From contig JADGNT010000172.1 of assembly GCA_017883345.1 (NCBI GenBank), forward strand, positions 1 to 8,629: a stretch of DNA of 8,629 bases, written 5' to 3'. The stretch's first letter is position 1; each line of letters starts with the position of its first letter. This document shows positions 5,638 through 8,629 of this stretch, one piece after another. The DNA is from Candidatus Solibacter sp. (GTDB lineage Bacteria; Acidobacteriota; Terriglobia; Bryobacterales; Bryobacteraceae). The position numbers were made by a program, and so were the translations under genes. A model generated the notes under the pieces. That model ran no database searches and was not told the origin of the DNA. It saw only the letters and a program-made list of their open reading frames with translations.

Positions 5638-7614
5638 ATGTGGCGACCACTCCTGCTGCTTGCATGCGCCGCGGCGGCGTGCGCAACCGGCGACTACTTT
5701 CAGATCAGAATTGTGGACGAACAGACCGGCCGCGGCGTACCACTAGTGGAATTGCGCACCACCAACAAGATCTCCTGTTGGACCGACAGCAACGGCATCG
5801 TGGCCTGGAACGAGCCCGGCCTCATGGACCGCAGTGTCTACTTTTCGGTACAAAGCCCGGGCTACACGTTCCCGGGCGGCGGCAAGACTCTGAAGGCCGT
5901 GCGCGGCGGCAGTGTCGAGCTTAGGATCAAGCGCCTAAACGTCGCCGAACGACTCTATCGCGTAACGGGCCAGGGAATCTATGGCGACAGCCTCCTCACG
6001 GGCTACCCCGTCCCCATCCGTGCCCCCGCACTGAACGGCATGGTGATGGGGCAGGACACCGTCCGCGCGGCCATCTACCGCGGAAACATCTTCTGGTTGT
6101 GGGGCGATACCGACCGGCCCAACGGACCGCTAGGCAACTTCAACACCACCGCCGCCACCTCGGAACTGCCGGGCCAGGGAGGGCTCGACCCCGCCCTGGG
6201 CGTGGATCTCTCCTATTTCACCGGTCCGGAAGGCTTCGTCAAGCAGATGATCCCGTGGACAAAGCGCATGACCTGGATGCATTCCCTCATGGTGCTGCGC
6301 GACCCCGCGGGCAAGGAACGGCTGGTCTCCTACTATGAAGTAATGCGCGGGCTCGGCGATCCCGAGCGCGCCGGTCTCGCCGTGTTCAATGACGAGAAAC
6401 GCGAGTTCGATCCGCTGGTGGAGTTCCCCGAAGTCCCCAAGTTCTCCATCGATGGCAACGCTTCTCCGGTGCGCGCCGGTGGCCGCAATTATTTCTACTT
6501 CAAGGGGCTGTGGCCCGGCGGCGCGGTGCGGGTTCCCGCCGAGTGGAAGGCAGTGCAGGACCTCGGCTCGTACGAGATCTTCGAGGCCGAAGGCGAGAAC
6601 TGCGTGTGGAAGCGCGGCGCCGTTCCGGGAAAGCCCGCCGCGCCCACCCACTTTACGGATGTGCAGACCGGCGAAAACATCCCAGTGCACTGCGACGCCA
6701 TCGCGTGGAACGAGTACCGCCAGCGTTGGATCGCCACGCTCGAGCGCGACCCCGGCGAGGTTTGGTACGCCGAAGCCGACTCCCCCACAGGCCCCGTGGT
6801 ATACGCCGCGCGTGTGGCGGTGCACGGCAAGTACACCTTCTATTGGCCGGCGCCGCACCCCTTCTTCGACCAAGACCGTGGCCGCCTGGTCTACTTCGAA
6901 GGCACCTACACCAGCGCCTTTTCCGGCAACCCGGTGATCACGCCGCGCTACGACTACAACCAGATCATGTACCGCGTGGCGCTCGACGACCCGCGCCTGT
7001 TCCTCCCCGCACCGGTCTACCGCCTGCGGGACGGCCGCTACCTGATGCGGGAAGGCGTGGCCGCCGCGCACGCGTGGAACCAAGTGGAGGCAGTCCCGTT
7101 CTTCGCCCTCGCACCGGACCGCCGCCGCGCGGGCACCGTGCCGGTGGCGGGCGTGTTCTACGCAGTGCCGCTGGTTGGGCAGGCGCCACCCGAATCCGCT
7201 GCCGGCGAGTGGAACTGCACAACGAACGACAACATGCACTTCTCCCTGGCCATCGCCGCGCGCGACGGGAGCATTCGCCTCGACATCCTGGGAGAGCAGT
7301 TCACCAGCGGTACTTACCGCGACGGCGCCCTGCGCGCCGAAGTCGCGCTCGACGGCGTCACCTACCACATCACCGGCAGCTACCGCGACGGCAAACTAAC
7401 CGGCGGGTGGAAAGAGGACGGCGGCGGTACGTTTACGTGTACCCGCCCCGCCACGGAAGCCTGGCGCGATTCGCGCGCGCTCGTGCCGCTCTACTTCTAC
7501 GACGGCAAGTACACCACCGAGCCGAAGCCCGGCGCACCACCCATCGCCCGCGTGTGGCGCAATCCCGCCGTCACACTCGCGCTCGACCGGGAGGCCGCGG
7601 CGGGAGATCGCTGA
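5638..7614 (+). CDS. Exported multidomain protein of unknown function, beta-propeller-like core
   Basis: From the ATG at 5638 the protein has 658 residues and opens with a signal peptide (WRPLLLLACAAAACA, likely cut near residue 16). Residues about 20-100 resemble a carboxypeptidase-regulatory/transthyretin-like beta-sandwich: VDEQTGRGVPLVELRT, then WTDSNGIVAW. Residues about 105-510 hold repeated strand patterns with FWLWGDTD (152-159), a motif seen in five-bladed propeller, glycosidase-like families such as DUF4185. They also include many Trp/Tyr-Gly turns. Residues about 522-603 form a small separate beta domain (AGEWNC ... GTFTCTR) with C527 and C601 placed to form a disulfide, and a short tail follows. 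The probable location is the periplasm or cell surface, and a sugar-related role is a guess from the fold. A start at 5476 was rejected because it would bury the signal peptide. Confidence 0.8.
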   Translation: MWRPLLLLACAAAACATGDYFQIRIVDEQTGRGVPLVELRTTNKISCWTDSNGIVAWNEPGLMDRSVYFSVQSPGYTFPGGGKTLKAVRGGSVELRIKRLNVAERLYRVTGQGIYGDSLLTGYPVPIRAPALNGMVMGQDTVRAAIYRGNIFWLWGDTDRPNGPLGNFNTTAATSELPGQGGLDPALGVDLSYFTGPEGFVKQMIPWTKRMTWMHSLMVLRDPAGKERLVSYYEVMRGLGDPERAGLAVFNDEKREFDPLVEFPEVPKFSIDGNASPVRAGGRNYFYFKGLWPGGAVRVPAEWKAVQDLGSYEIFEAEGENCVWKRGAVPGKPAAPTHFTDVQTGENIPVHCDAIAWNEYRQRWIATLERDPGEVWYAEADSPTGPVVYAARVAVHGKYTFYWPAPHPFFDQDRGRLVYFEGTYTSAFSGNPVITPRYDYNQIMYRVALDDPRLFLPAPVYRLRDGRYLMREGVAAAHAWNQVEAVPFFALAPDRRRAGTVPVAGVFYAVPLVGQAPPESAAGEWNCTTNDNMHFSLAIAARDGSIRLDILGEQFTSGTYRDGALRAEVALDGVTYHITGSYRDGKLTGGWKEDGGGTFTCTRPATEAWRDSRALVPLYFYDGKYTTEPKPGAPPIARVWRNPAVTLALDREAAAGDR

Positions 7615-7968
7615 AGCAATTGGCGAAGGCTCGACGAAGTCAACGCTCAACGCATCGAGATATTCGAGGACTGTCGAAGAACGCCGACCGACCACACGGA
7701 TTCGCAGGCCAGTTGGTATCCGTGGTGATGACTCTAACCGCGGATCCGACCGCCCCATCACCGGCACGATCACCCTGGCGGCGATGCCGCATGATCCAGT
7801 TGGCAGCCTCCGGGGAAAAAATCTCTTTATATAAGGGGACCCTAAAATGTCTTCCCAACGGACGCATTTCAAAAAGGGGGGTAGCTTCCGGGCGTGCGCG
7901 CGAAAAGCACGCTAGTGGCCAATGTGAAAGCTAGCTTGCCAGCCGGCCGGAGGCCGGCCCTGGAGTTT
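7615..7968. other. 354-bp region without a convincing gene
   Basis: Open frames exist on both strands, but none has plausible composition together with a start signal, and no family is recognised. The middle (7817-7880) changes to A/T- and G-run-rich sequence (CTTTATATAAGGGGACCC, CATTTCAAAAAGGGG), unlike the flanks. A 22-codon reading frame starts at 7847 (see findings). A GCGTGC/GCACGC hairpin (7892-7897/7907-7912) and the GC-rich palindrome at 7939-7963 follow. It may be a decayed mobile-element boundary beside the RAYT locus. Confidence 0.5.
7939..7963. repeat. GC-rich palindrome next to the RAYT stop codon
   Basis: GCCGGCC (7942-7948) and GGCCGGC (7952-7958) form a 7-bp stem with loop GGA. 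It can be redrawn as CCAG...CTGG (7939-7942/7960-7963) around CCGGCC/GGCCGG with a 2-nt bulge. It lies 5 bp beyond the RAYT stop. It could act as a terminator-like structure or be another REP-type unit; no T tract follows on the minus strand. Confidence 0.55.
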
Positions 7969-8568
7969 CTACATTTTTTGGGGCAGGTGACAGATTGAGA
8001 TGTGGGGCAGGTTGTCAACCTGCGGCCGATTGTCAATCGGCCTGGCGCTGGACCATGGAAACTCTTCCGGTGTTCCGGCCAGCCCGGCCGTTACCGGGTT
8101 CCTCTCGATGTAATGAACAATGCGCTCAAACTCCGTATCGTTGCGAACCAGCCGATCATAGCTCTCATCCTGCCAGAATGGCTGGCCAGTGAGTCCCAGC
8201 ATTCGGTTGCCCTCCCTGGCAGTGAATCTCTTGAGCGATTGCATCACCTTGGAAACTGCCTCCAGTGGAGTCATCAGGAGATGAACATGGTTCGGCATAA
8301 CGACAAACGAATGGAGCTGATAGGTCCGTTGGTCCCGATAGTGAATGGCATCCATCACCATCTTCGCGATCTCGGGCATGCGCAGGAAGAGCGGGCCGTT
8401 ACAGGCGGTGTCGAGGACACGGTCCATGGCCAGGAATGCTCGTCCGGAGGCGATTGCCGCGGGAAAGCTGCGGCTCTGCGGGAGGCTGCCATGCAGGCGC
8501 CATGTGAGGAAGGTAGCTTGGCCGACAGAATGATAGTGTGGCAGTCGGCGGCGGCGGAAGGTGGTCAC
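7969..8568 (-). CDS. REP-associated tyrosine transposase (RAYT, Y1 / IS200-like)
   Basis: From the GTG at 8568 the protein has 199 residues, the usual size for this family of single-strand-DNA HUH transposases thought to spread REP palindromes. Visible motifs are RRRRLPHYH (5-13), ATFLTWRLHGSLP (18-30), MPNHVHLL (91-98) with the metal-binding H94 and H96, FWQDESYDRLVRN (131-143) with the likely nucleophile Y137, YIERNPVTAGL (153-163) and FPWSSA (170-175). All catalytic motifs are intact. Residues from about 176 onward are read out of the REP hairpins at 8001-8042. The frame is open to a TTG at 8628, but that codon is inside the upstream REP and the extra 20 residues lack family resemblance, so GTG 8568 is preferred. 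No clear ribosome site precedes it. Confidence 0.9.
   Translation of the reverse strand: MTTFRRRRLPHYHSVGQATFLTWRLHGSLPQSRSFPAAIASGRAFLAMDRVLDTACNGPLFLRMPEIAKMVMDAIHYRDQRTYQLHSFVVMPNHVHLLMTPLEAVSKVMQSLKRFTAREGNRMLGLTGQPFWQDESYDRLVRNDTEFERIVHYIERNPVTAGLAGTPEEFPWSSARPIDNRPQVDNLPHISICHLPQKM
7979..8012. repeat. Direct repeat of the REP head
   Basis: TGGGGCAGGT occurs at 7979-7988 and at 8003-8012, 24 bp apart. The second copy begins the complete REP unit; the first may be a truncated remnant of another unit. Confidence 0.6.
8001..8042. repeat. REP element at the RAYT 3' end: two tandem perfect hairpins
   Basis: After TGTGGG come GCAGGTTG-T-CAACCTGC (8007-8023) and, directly adjoining, GGCCGATTG-T-CAATCGGCC (8024-8042). 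Both are perfect inverted repeats about a single T. The whole unit lies within the RAYT reading frame and encodes its C-terminal residues. The head matches the 92-bp repeat at 343-434. Confidence 0.88.
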
Positions 8569-8615
8569 GAAAAGAATGTGGGTATTTGGCGGCAAGATTC
8601 TCTCAAACGTCGGCA

Positions 8616-8629
8616 GGCCGATTGCCAAT
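8616..8629. repeat. Partial REP hairpin upstream of the RAYT gene (cut by window edge)
   Basis: GGCCGATTG-C-CAAT matches the first 14 bases of the 8024-8042 hairpin with one change at the central base, in the same orientation. The second arm lies beyond the window. With the 3' copy it brackets the transposase gene. Confidence 0.7.

Noticed and set aside
5638..5690. Lipoprotein signal in the exported protein
   Set aside because: Cysteines occur at residues 10 and 15, but the first is too early and the second lacks a good lipobox leucine, so ordinary signal peptidase cleavage is more likely.
6130..7368. Long minus-strand frame (412 codons) opposite the exported protein
   Set aside because: It is the antisense of a well-supported gene, with Val/Gly/Ala/His-rich composition and no recognisable motif or start signal.
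6510..7934. Long plus-strand frame (about 474 codons) inside and beyond the exported protein gene
   Set aside because: The translation is extremely Arg-, Pro- and Ala-rich with no fold pattern, a typical out-of-frame shadow in GC-rich DNA. The overlapping frame has a signal peptide and coherent strands.
8569..8628. TTG start at 8628 for the RAYT
   Set aside because: The codon is inside the upstream REP hairpin and the extra 20 residues do not resemble RAYT N-termini, which begin shortly before the RRRRLPH motif.

Overview
This GC-rich 8.6 kb stretch looks like a chromosomal segment from a large-genome soil bacterium. The best guess is an Acidobacteriota of the Solibacter/Bryobacter kind. That guess rests on the RAYT-type transposase with TGTGGGGCAGG-type palindromic repeats, the secreted propeller-like protein, the RHH/RelE module and the general base composition. 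It is inference from style, not from a marker gene. No rRNA, tRNA, CRISPR array or phage gene was seen.

Layout: (1) The minus strand from the left edge to 303 carries the N-terminal FHA domain of a protein that runs off the window. Its -10 box (336-341) abuts a highly structured 92-bp palindromic repeat (343-434). (2) A minus-strand run at 443-3894 reads, in transcription order: class V PLP aminotransferase, then a membrane GT-C glycosyltransferase (start and stop overlap as GTGA), then a TIM-barrel sugar-phosphate isomerase/epimerase-like protein (9-nt gap). The spacing suggests one operon, but no known pathway joins the three. (3) Divergently, an exported M48 zinc metalloprotease at 3936-4886. 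(4) A compact type II toxin-antitoxin pair at 4970-5447 (RHH antitoxin, RelE/ParE toxin). Its promoter has a perfect -10 placed so that the antitoxin mRNA should be leaderless, and a palindromic operator candidate lies between -35 and -10. (5) A 658-residue exported protein of unknown function (5638-7614), apparently a regulatory-like beta-sandwich, a beta-propeller-like core and a small C-terminal beta domain. (6) A 354-bp stretch with no convincing gene (7615-7968). (7) A REP-associated tyrosine transposase (RAYT, Y1/IS200-like) at 7969-8568 on the minus strand, with REP hairpins at both ends. One of them encodes the protein's own C-terminal tail.

The most interesting signal is the mobile-repeat system. 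The RAYT gene sits between two copies of a palindrome (8024-8042 and the window edge at 8616-8629), and the separate 92-bp repeat at 343-434 shares the same TGTGGGGCAGG...CCTGCGG head. The window therefore holds both a probable mobilising enzyme and a probable dispersed substrate that has landed between two genes and next to a promoter.
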